27,698 nucleotides of DNA from GCA-020352575 sp041635475 (GTDB lineage Bacteria; Actinomycetota; Acidimicrobiia; Spongiisociales; JAENVV01): positions 1 through 27,698 of the forward strand of contig JBFKVA010000026.1 of assembly GCA_041635475.1 (NCBI GenBank), written 5' to 3'. This document shows positions 1 to 7,127 of this stretch, piece by piece. The notes below the pieces were generated by a model. The model did no database searches. It saw nothing but the letters and a program-made list of their open reading frames with translations, and was not told the origin of the DNA. Positions within the stretch are counted from its first letter, which is position 1. Each line of letters begins with the position of its first letter. The position numbers and the translations under genes are program-made.

Positions 1-1
1 C

Positions 2-115
2 CTCACTCCGCCGTATGCCCCGCTCTGCGATGCACCCGAAGACCGCCAGATGAGGTTCGAGCCCCAAGTCGAGTTTTCGCGTTCTACCAATTCCTGCCGA
101 AATGCCTTTGAGTAA
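2..115 (+). CDS. Possible C-terminal tail of an unidentified gene entering from the left edge
   Basis: An open frame runs from the left edge to a TAA at 113-115, giving about 37 residues that end in RNAFE. About two thirds of its codons end in G or C, lower than in the confident genes of the window. A strong hairpin with a T-rich tail at 190-221 would suit the end of a plus-strand transcript. No domain can be recognised from so short a piece. It may equally be non-coding; only sequence to the left of the window would decide. Confidence 0.3.
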   Translation, partial: LTPPYAPLCDAPEDRQMRFEPQVEFSRSTNSCRNAFE

Positions 116-150
116 CCGTCTGAACGAGGCATACTGGTTTCACCCTGGCA

Positions 151-185
151 TGTGTCGCTCAGTCCCAAGGACAGAGCTTGACACA
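151..185 (+). other. Imperfect hairpin upstream of the terminator
   Basis: TGTGTC-GCTC-A-GTCC (151-165) pairs with GGAC-A-GAGC-TT-GACACA (169-185). There is one A/A mismatch, a two-base bulge and a CAA loop. It sits just before the terminator hairpin at 190-221, so the two could form the 3' part of a small RNA or an mRNA 3' UTR. The structure is read directly; the role is unknown. Confidence 0.4.
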
Positions 186-189
186 TCTC

Positions 190-230
190 GGAGCCCGCCG
201 GCCCTCCCTCCGGCGGGCTCCACTTATTCT
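190..230 (+). terminator. Rho-independent-like terminator, plus strand
   Basis: A perfect 12-bp GC-rich stem, GGAGCCCGCCGG (190-201) with CCGGCGGGCTCC (210-221), has an 8-nt loop and is followed by the moderately T-rich ACTTATTCT. It would end a plus-strand transcript entering from the left. The tail is weak for a classical U-tract, as is common in high-GC actinobacteria. Confidence 0.6.
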
Positions 231-246
231 GGGGTCCTCCCGAGAC

Positions 247-532
247 CAAAGAAACCGGCCCATCGGACCCCACCAGTGGGATGAGCTGCGCTCCGCCCAC
301 AGGGCGAATGCTCGCTGACTCGCTCCGCTCGTCCCGAACCCCCTCGCTTCACTCGGCCGGGCTCGGGCATCCCCACTCCGCAAAGAAACCGGCCCATCGG
401 ACCCCACCAGTGGGATGAGCTGCGCTCCGCCCACAGGGCGAATGCTCGCTGACTCGCTCCGCTCGTCCCGAACCCCCTCGCTTCGCTCGGCCGGGCTCGG
501 GCATCCCCACTCCGCAAAGAAACCGGCCCATC
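247..532. repeat. 134-bp tandem duplication plus an 18-bp partial third copy
   Basis: Copy 1 (247-380) and copy 2 (381-514) differ at one position (A351 versus G485). A third copy begins at 515 and runs 18 nt before merging into the terminator loop. Each copy starts with the half-arm CAAAGAAACCGGCCCATCGG. Each unit also contains GGGATGAGC, able to pair with GCTCGTCCC further along. Open frames across this region are read through the repeat and the tRNA and have no protein character. Apart from the repeat, the hairpins and the tRNA, nothing gene-like is seen in 116-669. Confidence 0.9.
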
Positions 533-551
533 GGCCGGTTTCTTTGCGGAG
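510..551 (-). terminator. Terminator hairpin of tRNA-Ser
   Basis: A perfect 19-bp stem (510-528 with 533-551) closes a CATC loop. On the minus strand it begins inside the last bases of the tRNA-Ser acceptor stem and so follows that gene directly. The distal arm is the same sequence that begins each 134-bp tandem copy. The outer part of the stem is A/T-rich, giving U residues in the RNA. Confidence 0.7.
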
Positions 552-631
552 AGAGTGGGATTCGAACCCACGGTGACGTGAGCCACAACGGTTTTCAAGA
601 CCGTCGCCTTCGACCGCTCGGCCATCTCTCC
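547..631 (-). tRNA. tRNA-Ser (anticodon UGA)
   Basis: On the minus strand the 5' end is GGAGAGA, pairing with TCTCTCC at the 3' end, with discriminator G. The D-arm region is TGGCCGAGCGGTCGAAGGC. The anticodon stem-loop ACGGTCTTGAAAACCGT shows TGA. A long variable arm (GTGGCTCACGTCAC region) and the T-loop GGTTCGAATCC complete a class II tRNA. No CCA is encoded. It is read from a TACCGT -10 box 7 nt upstream. Confidence 0.95.
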
Positions 632-638
632 AGACCGA

Positions 639-644
639 ACGGTA
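639..644 (-). promoter_or_regulatory. -10 box of tRNA-Ser
   Basis: TACCGT on the minus strand ends 7 nt before the mature tRNA 5' end. No clear -35 is visible. Confidence 0.5.
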
Positions 645-669
645 CCGGGCGAGGATCGACTACACCGCC

Positions 670-1443
670 TCAGCCGGTCGTGGGAGCGATCACCGAGAAC
701 ACGCCGCCCTGGGGATCGGCGAGCACCGCGACCCGGCCCACGCCGGTGTCGAACGGCGCCATCTGCGAACTGCCGCCCAGCTCCTCGGCCTTGACCGCCG
801 CAGCATCGGCGTCCTCGACGGTGAAATACACCATCCAGTGGGCCGGGATACCCTCCGGAAGGCTCGGCGGCATGGTCATCGCACCACCGGTGGGCCGCTC
901 ACCGAGCATGAACATGATGTACGGCTCGGGTGAGCCCTTCATCGGGGACGGTGTCCACGGCAGGACCTTCGAATAGAAGTCGACGGCGGCGTCGAGGTCG
1001 CGGGTGAGGAGCTCGTTCCAGGTCATGAACCCCGGGTCGTTGAACGCATCGGCCCCGGCGTGGGTCCCGGCCTGCCAGAAGCCGAGGGCGGCCCCGGTCG
1101 GGTCGATACCGAAGAACATGCGCCCGCTGTCCATGACGTCCATGGGCGGCATCATGAGGTTCCCACCGTGTTCCGTGAAGGCGGCGGCCACCGCGTCCGC
1201 GTCGTCGACGGCCACATAGCTCGACCACATCGGCGGGACCCCCAGGTCGATGAGCTCCTGGGGATGGGCTCCCACTCCTGCAACCGCCTTGCCGTCCTTG
1301 GAGAACATCGAGTACACCCGCTAGCCGTCCATGAACTGGTCCTCAGCCAGCCACCCGAACAGGCTGCCGTAGAACTCCTTGGCGGCGTCCATGTCGATTG
1401 CCAATACGTCCGCCCATGAGATGAGCCCGTGTGGGTGCGCCAG
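670..1443 (-). pseudogene. VOC (glyoxalase/bleomycin-resistance fold) protein, broken by an in-frame TAG
   Basis: The frame encodes a 257-codon protein with two tandem VOC domains: about 5-125 (DMDAAKEFYGSLFGW ... DPTGAALGFWQ) and about 135-257 (WNELLTRDLDAAVDFYSKVL ... DPQGGVFSVIAP). This layout is typical of 250-260 aa two-domain VOC proteins. Codon 41 is TAG (1321-1323), between FMDG and RVYSMF, and similarity to the family is continuous on both sides. The position expected to be the start (AHPHGLISWAD follows) is CTG at 1441-1443, seven bases after a perfect GAGGAGG Shine-Dalgarno (1451-1457). TAG ends at least seven other genes here, so it is a real stop. A shortened 215-aa product from the GTG at 1317 would lack the first strands of domain 1. 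Substrate unknown. A base error at 1323 is the main alternative. Confidence 0.85.
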
Positions 1444-1488
1444 TCGCTGTCCTCCTCGTGACGGGACCCCGGATCGGGCCCTCGGGGC

Positions 1489-1494
1489 ACTCTA
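1489..1494 (-). promoter_or_regulatory. -10 box of the VOC pseudogene
   Basis: TAGAGT on the minus strand lies about 45 nt before the CTG/ATG position, giving a short leader that contains GAGGAGG. Promoter and ribosome site therefore look intact although the coding frame is broken. Confidence 0.4.
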
Positions 1495-1521
1495 TGGGCG
1501 GAGGACCGAAACCGGCGAGGG

Positions 1522-2802
1522 TCAGCGTCCCATCCGATCGAGGGTCCTGTAGAGCGGGGCTGCGAACGGAAGGAACCAGGTTCGCTCCCGGTAGTACGGT
1601 CGGATTGGGTGGGGGATCTCGGCGAATGCGCTGCGCGACGAGGTCCCGGCGATGAGCTTGCCCACATGGGACCCGACGAGGCTGGCGATACCGACTCCGT
1701 GGCCCCCGTAGCCCAGGGCGTACCACGCGCCATCCAGTCGTCCGATGTGGGGCATGAGGTCGAAGGTCACCCCCAGGCGGCCGCTCCACGAGTACTCGAA
1801 CGCGTGGTCCGCCAACTGCGGGAACACCTCCAAAGTCCGGGCCTCGAGGATGCGGGCGCTTTCGGCCAGGTCCAGGGTGGTCGAGAGGTTCTGTCGCCCC
1901 CCCATGAGCATCCGGTCATCGTGGGTGCGGCGGAAGTAGTTGAGGAACCTCCTGTGGGTCCAGCACATCCGATCGTCGGGAATCAACGACACCGCCAGGT
2001 CGTGCGGGAGAGGTTCGGTCACGACGATGTAGGACCCCACGGGGATGACCCGGCGGCGCAACGCCTTGCTCGGTGTGGCCTCCGTGTAGCCGTTCGTGGC
2101 CATGAGCACCTGCCCGGCCTCGATCGAACCCACCGAGGTGGCAACGGTGAACCCCCCGGTGCGCCGGTCAATGGCCTTGGCGCGTGCCCCTTCGACGATG
2201 GTCACGCCCCGTCGGGCGACGGCGGCCCCCAGGCCGAAGACGTACTTCGCCGGTTGCAGGCCCGCACCCACCCGCTCCACCTTGGCCGCGTGGAACAGCG
2301 GCGAGTCGACAACCGACCGCACCGTGTCGGGCCCATGCACCTCCACCGGGAACTCGATCTTCTCGGCCATCCACGCCTGCTGGGCCCGGAACCTCCGGAG
2401 GTCGCGATCGGTGAAGCCGAGGGCGGCCGACCCGGGCCGAATGAAGTTGCAGTCGATTCCCTCGGCCGTCACGACCCTCTCCACATGATCGATCGACTCC
2501 AGTGAGAGGTCCCAGAACTCGCGGCCAAGCCGCGGACCGAACTTCTCGAACACGTCCGCGGCTCCGGCCTTGAGCCCGTAGTTCACCATGCCCCCGTTGA
2601 CCGAGGAGGCACCTCCCCCGACACCAACGGCATCGATCACGACCACGGACATCTCACCGGCCAAGGCGATCTCGCGGGCTGCGTGGAGGCCCGTGAAGCC
2701 GGCCCCGACGATGAGGACGTCCGTCTCGGCGGGCAGCCGATCCGTCGTCACGAGGTCGGGCGGACGCACCGCGTCTGCCCACCAGAAAGGAGCGAGTTCC
2801 AT
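1522..2802 (-). CDS. FAD-dependent amine oxidase (DAO/PuuB-OrdL-like)
   Basis: A 426-aa flavoenzyme of the D-amino-acid oxidase fold, expected to oxidise an amine or N-substituted amino acid to an imine/aldehyde with H2O2 release. The dinucleotide-binding motif VLIVGAGFTGLHAAREIAL is near residue 30. The FAD-contacting GGGASSVNGGMVNYG resembles the GASGRNGG motif of gamma-glutamylputrescine oxidase. The C-terminal FDLMPHIGR ... GYGGHGVGIA is the second FAD-contact region. The start MELAPFWW is chosen because its ATG overlaps the aldehyde dehydrogenase stop in TGATG (2800-2804); an upstream in-frame start would run into that gene. The coupling suggests the aldehyde made here is oxidised by the partner dehydrogenase. 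The substrate (polyamine derivative, sarcosine-like or other) cannot be read from the sequence. Confidence 0.88.
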   Translation of the reverse strand: MELAPFWWADAVRPPDLVTTDRLPAETDVLIVGAGFTGLHAAREIALAGEMSVVVIDAVGVGGGASSVNGGMVNYGLKAGAADVFEKFGPRLGREFWDLSLESIDHVERVVTAEGIDCNFIRPGSAALGFTDRDLRRFRAQQAWMAEKIEFPVEVHGPDTVRSVVDSPLFHAAKVERVGAGLQPAKYVFGLGAAVARRGVTIVEGARAKAIDRRTGGFTVATSVGSIEAGQVLMATNGYTEATPSKALRRRVIPVGSYIVVTEPLPHDLAVSLIPDDRMCWTHRRFLNYFRRTHDDRMLMGGRQNLSTTLDLAESARILEARTLEVFPQLADHAFEYSWSGRLGVTFDLMPHIGRLDGAWYALGYGGHGVGIASLVGSHVGKLIAGTSSRSAFAEIPHPIRPYYRERTWFLPFAAPLYRTLDRMGR

Positions 2803-4238
2803 CACGTCTCCCCGAGGTCGATCACCATCGTCTGCACGTCGGTGAACTCGTCGATCGTCTGCCGGCCCCACCCGGTGTCGGTGCCGGCGGCTCCGCCGAA
2901 CGGCTGGAACGTCTCCCAGAAGTCGGTCGAGTCGTTGATGACGACGGTACCCGACCGGATTCGGTCCGTGTACCAGAACGCCTTCGAGATGTCCTTGGTG
3001 AACACCGCCGCTTGTAGGCCCAACCGCGTACGGTTGGCCACCGCCACCGCCTCCGGGTCGTCCCGCGCCGCCAGGATGGGGAGCACCGGGCCGAATGTCT
3101 CCTCCTTCGACACCTCCGCCTCCTCGGGGACCCGATCGAGCATCGTGAACTCGTAGTAGAGCCGTGTCGGGAAGCCGTCAGCCCGGCCCCCTCCAACGAG
3201 GACCTCCGCCCCTCGATCAACCGCATCCGCCAGGTGCTGGTCCATCTTGAGCGCGGTGGGTTCGTTGTTGAGTGGACCCATGGTGGTCGACTCATCGAAC
3301 GGGTCGCCCAGTCGGATCGCTTGCGCCGCCTTCTGCGCGTGGTGGACGAACTCGTCGTGGACCGCGTCGAGGACGATGACACGTTCGGTGGCGCAGCAGA
3401 CCTGCCCGGCGTTGTAGTAGGCCCCGTACACCGCGGCTGCCGCGGCAGCCTCGACGTCGGCGTCATCGGTGACGATGGTCGGCCCGTTCCCGGACATCTC
3501 CATGATCGAACGTTTGATGCCCATGGAGGCCAGGATCTTCTTCCCGGTGGCCGACGACCCGGTGAAGGCCACCCCGTCGATACCGGGGTGGCTGACGAGG
3601 GTGGCACCGATCTCGGCTGCCCCGGGGATGATCGAGATGAGCCCCTTGGGCACTCCGGCCTCGTCGATCGCTTCCGCCAGTTTGAGGAGCGCCCAACTCG
3701 TGTGCACCGGCGGTTTTGTGATGACGGCGTTCCCGGTGGCCAGCCCGGGCGCGATGTACTCCAGCGGGATGGTGACCGGGAAGTTCCACGGTGTGATCGC
3801 GGCCCACACGCCCACCGGACGGTGGAAGGTGAACATCCGCTTGCGCCGATCGGACGTCGGGATGACGTCGCCACGGAGACGCTTGGCGTCCTCGGCAGCG
3901 TTCAGGAAGTACTGGTTGGCCTCGGCGATGTCGTCCAGCGACTCGGCGTGGTAGGGCTTGCCCTGTTCCAGGGTCTGGATACGAGCGATCTCCTCCACCT
4001 GTCCTGCCACGATCTCCGCCACCCGACTGCACAGGTCGGCCCGCTCGACGGCCGACCAATGCCGATACTCCTCCTGCGCCTCCCGGGCCATGGCAACGGC
4101 CCGGTCGAGGTCTGCCGGTGAGGCCAGCGGCACGTTGGCGATGTGCTCTCCCGTGGCAGGACTCACGAGTTCGTGGACGGCGTCACCCGTTCCCTCGGTC
4201 CACTCGCCCGCCAGGTAGATCTTGAGGTTCTCGGCCAT
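2802..4238 (-). CDS. NAD(P)-dependent aldehyde dehydrogenase
   Basis: A 478-aa ALDH-superfamily enzyme oxidising an aldehyde to its acid. TPWNFP holds the oxyanion Asn152. FTGSSATGKK is the cofactor-binding glycine turn. MEMSGNGP holds the general-base Glu247. YNAGQVCCATERV holds the nucleophile, probably Cys281. KEETFGPVLPI is the usual C-terminal signature. The start MAENLKIY is preferred over a GTG nine bases earlier because GAGGAAGG lies 9 nt before this ATG. It is the first gene of a two-gene unit and overlaps the FAD oxidase by one base. Relatives include succinate-semialdehyde, betaine-aldehyde and gamma-glutamyl-aminobutyraldehyde dehydrogenases; which one applies is not decidable here. 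Confidence 0.92.
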   Translation of the reverse strand: MAENLKIYLAGEWTEGTGDAVHELVSPATGEHIANVPLASPADLDRAVAMAREAQEEYRHWSAVERADLCSRVAEIVAGQVEEIARIQTLEQGKPYHAESLDDIAEANQYFLNAAEDAKRLRGDVIPTSDRRKRMFTFHRPVGVWAAITPWNFPVTIPLEYIAPGLATGNAVITKPPVHTSWALLKLAEAIDEAGVPKGLISIIPGAAEIGATLVSHPGIDGVAFTGSSATGKKILASMGIKRSIMEMSGNGPTIVTDDADVEAAAAAAVYGAYYNAGQVCCATERVIVLDAVHDEFVHHAQKAAQAIRLGDPFDESTTMGPLNNEPTALKMDQHLADAVDRGAEVLVGGGRADGFPTRLYYEFTMLDRVPEEAEVSKEETFGPVLPILAARDDPEAVAVANRTRLGLQAAVFTKDISKAFWYTDRIRSGTVVINDSTDFWETFQPFGGAAGTDTGWGRQTIDEFTDVQTMVIDLGET

Positions 4239-4284
4239 GGCTCTCACCCTTCCTCGGTGCCGGATATGGACGGCCGTCGGCGGG

Positions 4285-4290
4285 AGCCTA
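4285..4290 (-). promoter_or_regulatory. Candidate -10 box of the ALDH/amine-oxidase unit
   Basis: TAGGCT on the minus strand lies 46 nt before the ATG, leaving a short leader with GAGGAAGG. It matches the TAnnnT form seen across the window. No -35 is evident. Confidence 0.35.
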
Positions 4291-4320
4291 CGCAGCGCGG
4301 ACCCGGCCCAGCATGACGAT

Positions 4321-4420
4321 GCCCCGCCGGAGAGCCCACACCCGGGACGAGGCGCTTAGGGCTGCTTCCTTCCGGACCTGACCCGGTTCACGACCGTCCC
4401 GCCGTGGGATCCGACGGGGC
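4321..4420 (-). ncRNA. ffs: Signal recognition particle RNA (small bacterial 4.5S type)
   Basis: On the minus strand the RNA carries the diagnostic apical hairpin GGTCAGGTCCGGAAGGAAGC, with the GGAA tetraloop and the asymmetric internal loop that binds Ffh. The ends pair as GCCCCG ... CGGGGC, giving a single ~100-nt hairpin of the Alu-less bacterial type. It targets membrane and secreted proteins co-translationally with Ffh and FtsY. A TAGACT box ends 6 nt before the 5' end. The ends are placed from pairing and may be off by a few bases. Confidence 0.95.
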
Positions 4421-4426
4421 GAGGGG

Positions 4427-4432
4427 AGTCTA
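4427..4432 (-). promoter_or_regulatory. -10 box of SRP RNA
   Basis: TAGACT on the minus strand ends 6 nt before the pairing-defined RNA 5' end. It gives an internal gauge of -10 to start-site spacing for this genome. Confidence 0.6.
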
Positions 4433-4469
4433 TGGGAGCCCTCCGGCCTAGCCGTCGCAGGCCGGCGGC

Positions 4470-4475
4470 TACGCT
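4470..4475 (+). promoter_or_regulatory. -10 box of the DapA-family gene
   Basis: TACGCT ends 6 nt before the ATG at 4482, the spacing found at the SRP RNA, so the mRNA is probably leaderless. It is divergent from the SRP RNA promoter about 40 bp away. Confidence 0.55.
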
Positions 4476-4481
4476 CGCCCG

Positions 4482-5237
4482 ATGATCAGCGGCGTCGGCG
4501 TGGCCCTGGCCACCATCTTCACCGAAGGCCTCGACGTCGACGTGGCGGCGACCGCGGCCCACGCCGAGAGGATCGTCGCCCACGGGGCCCGTCACGTGCT
4601 CCTGGCCGGGTCCACCGGCGAGGCGGCGGCCCTCGACGAAGACGAACGCTCGGCCCTCATCGGGGCCGTTCGCGCCGCTCTCCCCACGGACATCCCGGTC
4701 ATCGCCGGGACCGGTGCGCCATCGGCCCGCCAGGCGGTGCGCCTGACCACGCAGGCGGTGGCGGCCGGGGCCGACGCCGTGCTCGTACTCACCCCACCGG
4801 GATCCCACGACCTGCGGTCCCACTACCAAGAGGTGGCGCGCGCCGCCGCTTCCGTTCCCGTCCTCGGGTACCACTTCCCGACGATGTCCGAGCCCGGTAT
4901 CCCGCTGGAGGTCCTCGGAAACCTGCCGATCGATGGCTGCAAGGACTCGTCCGGGGACCCGAATCGTCTGCTCGCCGAAGTCACGGCGGGGACGATGCCG
5001 ATCTACGTCGGCAGCTCGGCTCTCCTGGCCTTGGCGGGGCCGATGGGGGCGGCAGGAGCCATCCTGCAGGCGGCCAACGTCGAGCCCGAACTGTGCGCAT
5101 TGGCGTTTGCCGGCGACATCGAAGCACAGCGGGCCCTGGCCCCGGCCCACGCCGCCACCCGCGACCGGGCACCCCACGGCACCAAGGCCCTCATGGCCGC
5201 CCGCTGGGGCACACCCACCCACGCCCGGATCGGGTGA
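4482..5237 (+). CDS. DapA/DHDPS-family lyase (class I aldolase)
   Basis: A 251-aa TIM-barrel enzyme of the dihydrodipicolinate synthase / N-acetylneuraminate lyase / keto-deoxy-sugar aldolase family, shorter than the usual ~290-300 aa. AGSTGEAAALDEDER is the phosphate/pyruvate-binding GxTGE signature. The active-site Tyr130 lies in GYHFP. Lys154 in DGCKDSSGD is the Schiff-base lysine. The C-terminus ends soon after the barrel, lacking most of the helical extension. The isolated position, away from lysine genes, means function within the family is open: an aldolase acting on a 2-keto acid is safer than DapA. No Shine-Dalgarno is visible; TACGCT 6 nt upstream points to a leaderless message. It converges with menG, with 2 bp between stop codons. 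Confidence 0.85.
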   Translation: MISGVGVALATIFTEGLDVDVAATAAHAERIVAHGARHVLLAGSTGEAAALDEDERSALIGAVRAALPTDIPVIAGTGAPSARQAVRLTTQAVAAGADAVLVLTPPGSHDLRSHYQEVARAAASVPVLGYHFPTMSEPGIPLEVLGNLPIDGCKDSSGDPNRLLAEVTAGTMPIYVGSSALLALAGPMGAAGAILQAANVEPELCALAFAGDIEAQRALAPAHAATRDRAPHGTKALMAARWGTPTHARIG

Positions 5238-5239
5238 GC

Positions 5240-5872
5240 TCAGTCCTTGACGAGCACCGCCACGTACACGAACCCCAGTGGCCCCATCCGCGACACCCGT
5301 TCGAGGCGCAGGAGGCGGTCGGCGAAGAGCTCCTCGGGAGGGGGGAGCTTGTCGAGCGACCGATGGAGGTACCGGTACTCGCCCACCGCCCCCACCAGGG
5401 CGCCTGCCACGGGAAGGACAATCGCCGAACCCGCTCGGTGAACCGCCGCCAGCAGGCGATTACGGGGACGGGCCAGGCCGACGACCACGAGTCGCCCGAC
5501 CGGCCGGAGCACCCGGGAAACCTCGGCCAGCGTGTCGTCGATCGACGTGAGGTTGCGGAACACGTAGGCGGAGAAGACCCCGTCGAAAGACCCGTCAGCG
5601 AACGGAAGGGCCTCTCCGACGCCCACGACACGATGGGGGATCGGGTTCAGCCGGAGCATCTCGATGACCGGGTCGAGGGCAACCACCTGGCGCCCGCCCA
5701 GCACGTCGGAGGCGGCCCCGGTGCCACTGCCCAGGTCGAGCACCCTGCCCTGCGGGAGGTGGGCGACGCCCGCCCGGCGCCAGGCCTGGGACCGCCCGAA
5801 CGAGATGATCGCGTTGAGGAGGTCGTAGCGACGGGCGATCCGGGCGAAGATCTCGTCGGGATCGGTGCTCAT
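5240..5872 (-). CDS. menG: UbiE/MenG-type C-methyltransferase
   Basis: A 210-aa SAM-dependent methyltransferase of the demethylmenaquinone methyltransferase group, which makes menaquinone in the final step. Motif I is VLDLGSGTGAASDVL. VVALDP is the acidic end of strand 2. GEALPFADGSFDGVFSAYVFRNLTS matches the family's post-I to motif II stretch. EVSRVLRPVGRLVVVGLARP is motif III. The N-terminal FARIARRYDLLNAIISFGRSQAWRR is very close to the UbiE/MenG start (FD-IA-YD-LN---S-G---WR). The start overlaps the serS stop as ATGA (5869-5872). It is slightly short at the C-terminus; a related quinone methyltransferase cannot be excluded. Confidence 0.8.
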   Translation of the reverse strand: MSTDPDEIFARIARRYDLLNAIISFGRSQAWRRAGVAHLPQGRVLDLGSGTGAASDVLGGRQVVALDPVIEMLRLNPIPHRVVGVGEALPFADGSFDGVFSAYVFRNLTSIDDTLAEVSRVLRPVGRLVVVGLARPRNRLLAAVHRAGSAIVLPVAGALVGAVGEYRYLHRSLDKLPPPEELFADRLLRLERVSRMGPLGFVYVAVLVKD

Positions 5873-7125
5873 GCGCCGAGTACGTCGAAGCCCGTGTAGG
5901 GGCGCAGCGCCTCGGGGATCACGACCTTCCCATCCTCCGTCTGGTGGTTCTCCATGATGGCGAGAATGGTCCGGCCGACGGCCACCGCCGTGCCGTTGAG
6001 CGTGTGGACCAGCTCGTTCCCCCGCTCCCCCCGGAACCGGATCTTGAGCCTCCTGCTCTGGAAGTCGGTCGTGTTCGAGCACGACGTGATCTCCCGAAAG
6101 GCGTCCTGGGACGGGATCCACGCCTCAATGTCGTACTTCTTGGCCGCCGAGGCACCGAGGTCACCCGCCGCCACACTCACCACCCGGTAGGGCAGCTCGA
6201 GGGCCTGCACGATGCGTTCCTCGAGGGAGAACAGCAGCTCGTGCTCGTCCCAGCTCTCGTCCGGGTGGCAAAACGAGAACATCTCGACCTTGTCGAACTG
6301 GTGGACGCGGAAGATCCCCCGCGTGTCCTTCCCGTAGGTACCTGCTTCCCGCCGAAAGCAGGGCGAGAAACCGGCGTAGTGCAGCGGCAGGTCACCGGGG
6401 TCGAGGATCTCGTTCATGTGGAGGGAGGCGAGGGCGACTTCGGAGGTCCCGACGAGGAACAGGCCGTCCTCGGGGATGGCGTAAACCTGTTCGCGGGCTT
6501 CGGGGAAGAAGCCGGTGCCGAACAGCGCCTCCTCCTTCACGAGGACCGGCGGAACGACGGGGGTGAAGCCGGCGTCGGCGAGGACGTCCACCGCGAACCG
6601 CACGAGCGCAAGCTCGAGGATGACCGCCTGGCCCTTGAGAAAGGCGAAGCGGCTCCCCGAGACCCGGGCCCCGCGGACGAGGTCGATGATGTCCATCTCC
6701 TCGCCGAGGTCCTGGTGGTCGCGAGGTTCGAACGGGAACTCCCGGGGGTTGCCCCAGCGCTTGACCTCGAGCCCGTCGAGCTCCGTCAGGCCGTCGGGGA
6801 CCGACTCGTGGGCGATGTTCGGCACCTGGATCCACAGTGCGTCGAACTCCTCCTGGAGCGCCTCCGCCTCGGCAGCCAGGGTCTTGCTCTCCTCACCGAA
6901 CGCCGACGCCCGCTCGATGGCCGCTGCCTTCTCGTCGGCCTCCAAGCCCGGGATCCCCTTGCCGATGGCCTTCTGGCGGGCCCGGGCCTCGTCTGCCCGG
7001 TGCCGCAGGGAGCGCACCTGGTCGTCGAGTGCCGCCATGCGCCCGACGTCGAGGTCCATCCCGCGCCGATCAATGGCACGCTGGAGGGTGCCGGGGTCGT
7101 CGCGAAGGACACCGATGTCGATCAT
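5869..7125 (-). CDS. serS: Seryl-tRNA synthetase
   Basis: A 418-aa class II synthetase that charges tRNA-Ser. The N-terminal ~110 residues form the long antiparallel coiled coil that grips the tRNA-Ser variable arm (QVRSLRHRADEARARQKAIG ... EEFDALWIQVPN). The catalytic core follows: TSEVALASLHMNE, motif 2 in FRREAGTYGKDTRGIFRVHQ, and motif 3 in LNGTAVAVGRTILAIMEN. The start MIDIGVLRDDP is canonical for the family. It comes 2 nt after the stop of the upstream membrane-protein gene (TGA-TC-ATG) and overlaps menG, so it is probably co-transcribed with tRNA-Leu, the unknown membrane protein and menG. Confidence 0.97.
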   Translation of the reverse strand: MIDIGVLRDDPGTLQRAIDRRGMDLDVGRMAALDDQVRSLRHRADEARARQKAIGKGIPGLEADEKAAAIERASAFGEESKTLAAEAEALQEEFDALWIQVPNIAHESVPDGLTELDGLEVKRWGNPREFPFEPRDHQDLGEEMDIIDLVRGARVSGSRFAFLKGQAVILELALVRFAVDVLADAGFTPVVPPVLVKEEALFGTGFFPEAREQVYAIPEDGLFLVGTSEVALASLHMNEILDPGDLPLHYAGFSPCFRREAGTYGKDTRGIFRVHQFDKVEMFSFCHPDESWDEHELLFSLEERIVQALELPYRVVSVAAGDLGASAAKKYDIEAWIPSQDAFREITSCSNTTDFQSRRLKIRFRGERGNELVHTLNGTAVAVGRTILAIMENHQTEDGKVVIPEALRPYTGFDVLGA

Positions 7126-7127
7126 GA

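Noticed and set aside
102..434. Short frames over the 134-bp duplication and terminator
   Set aside because: No ribosome site, no codon preference, and content explained by repeat and hairpins.
224..625. 133-aa minus-strand frame beginning MAERSKATVLKTVVAHVTVG
   Set aside because: It is a translation of the tRNA-Ser followed by the 134-bp tandem copies; repeats in the peptide mirror the DNA repeats.
1317..1323. TAG read as an amino acid (recoding) in the VOC gene
   Set aside because: TAG is the normal stop of at least seven genes in the window, and no SECIS- or PYLIS-like signal or suppressor tRNA was seen.
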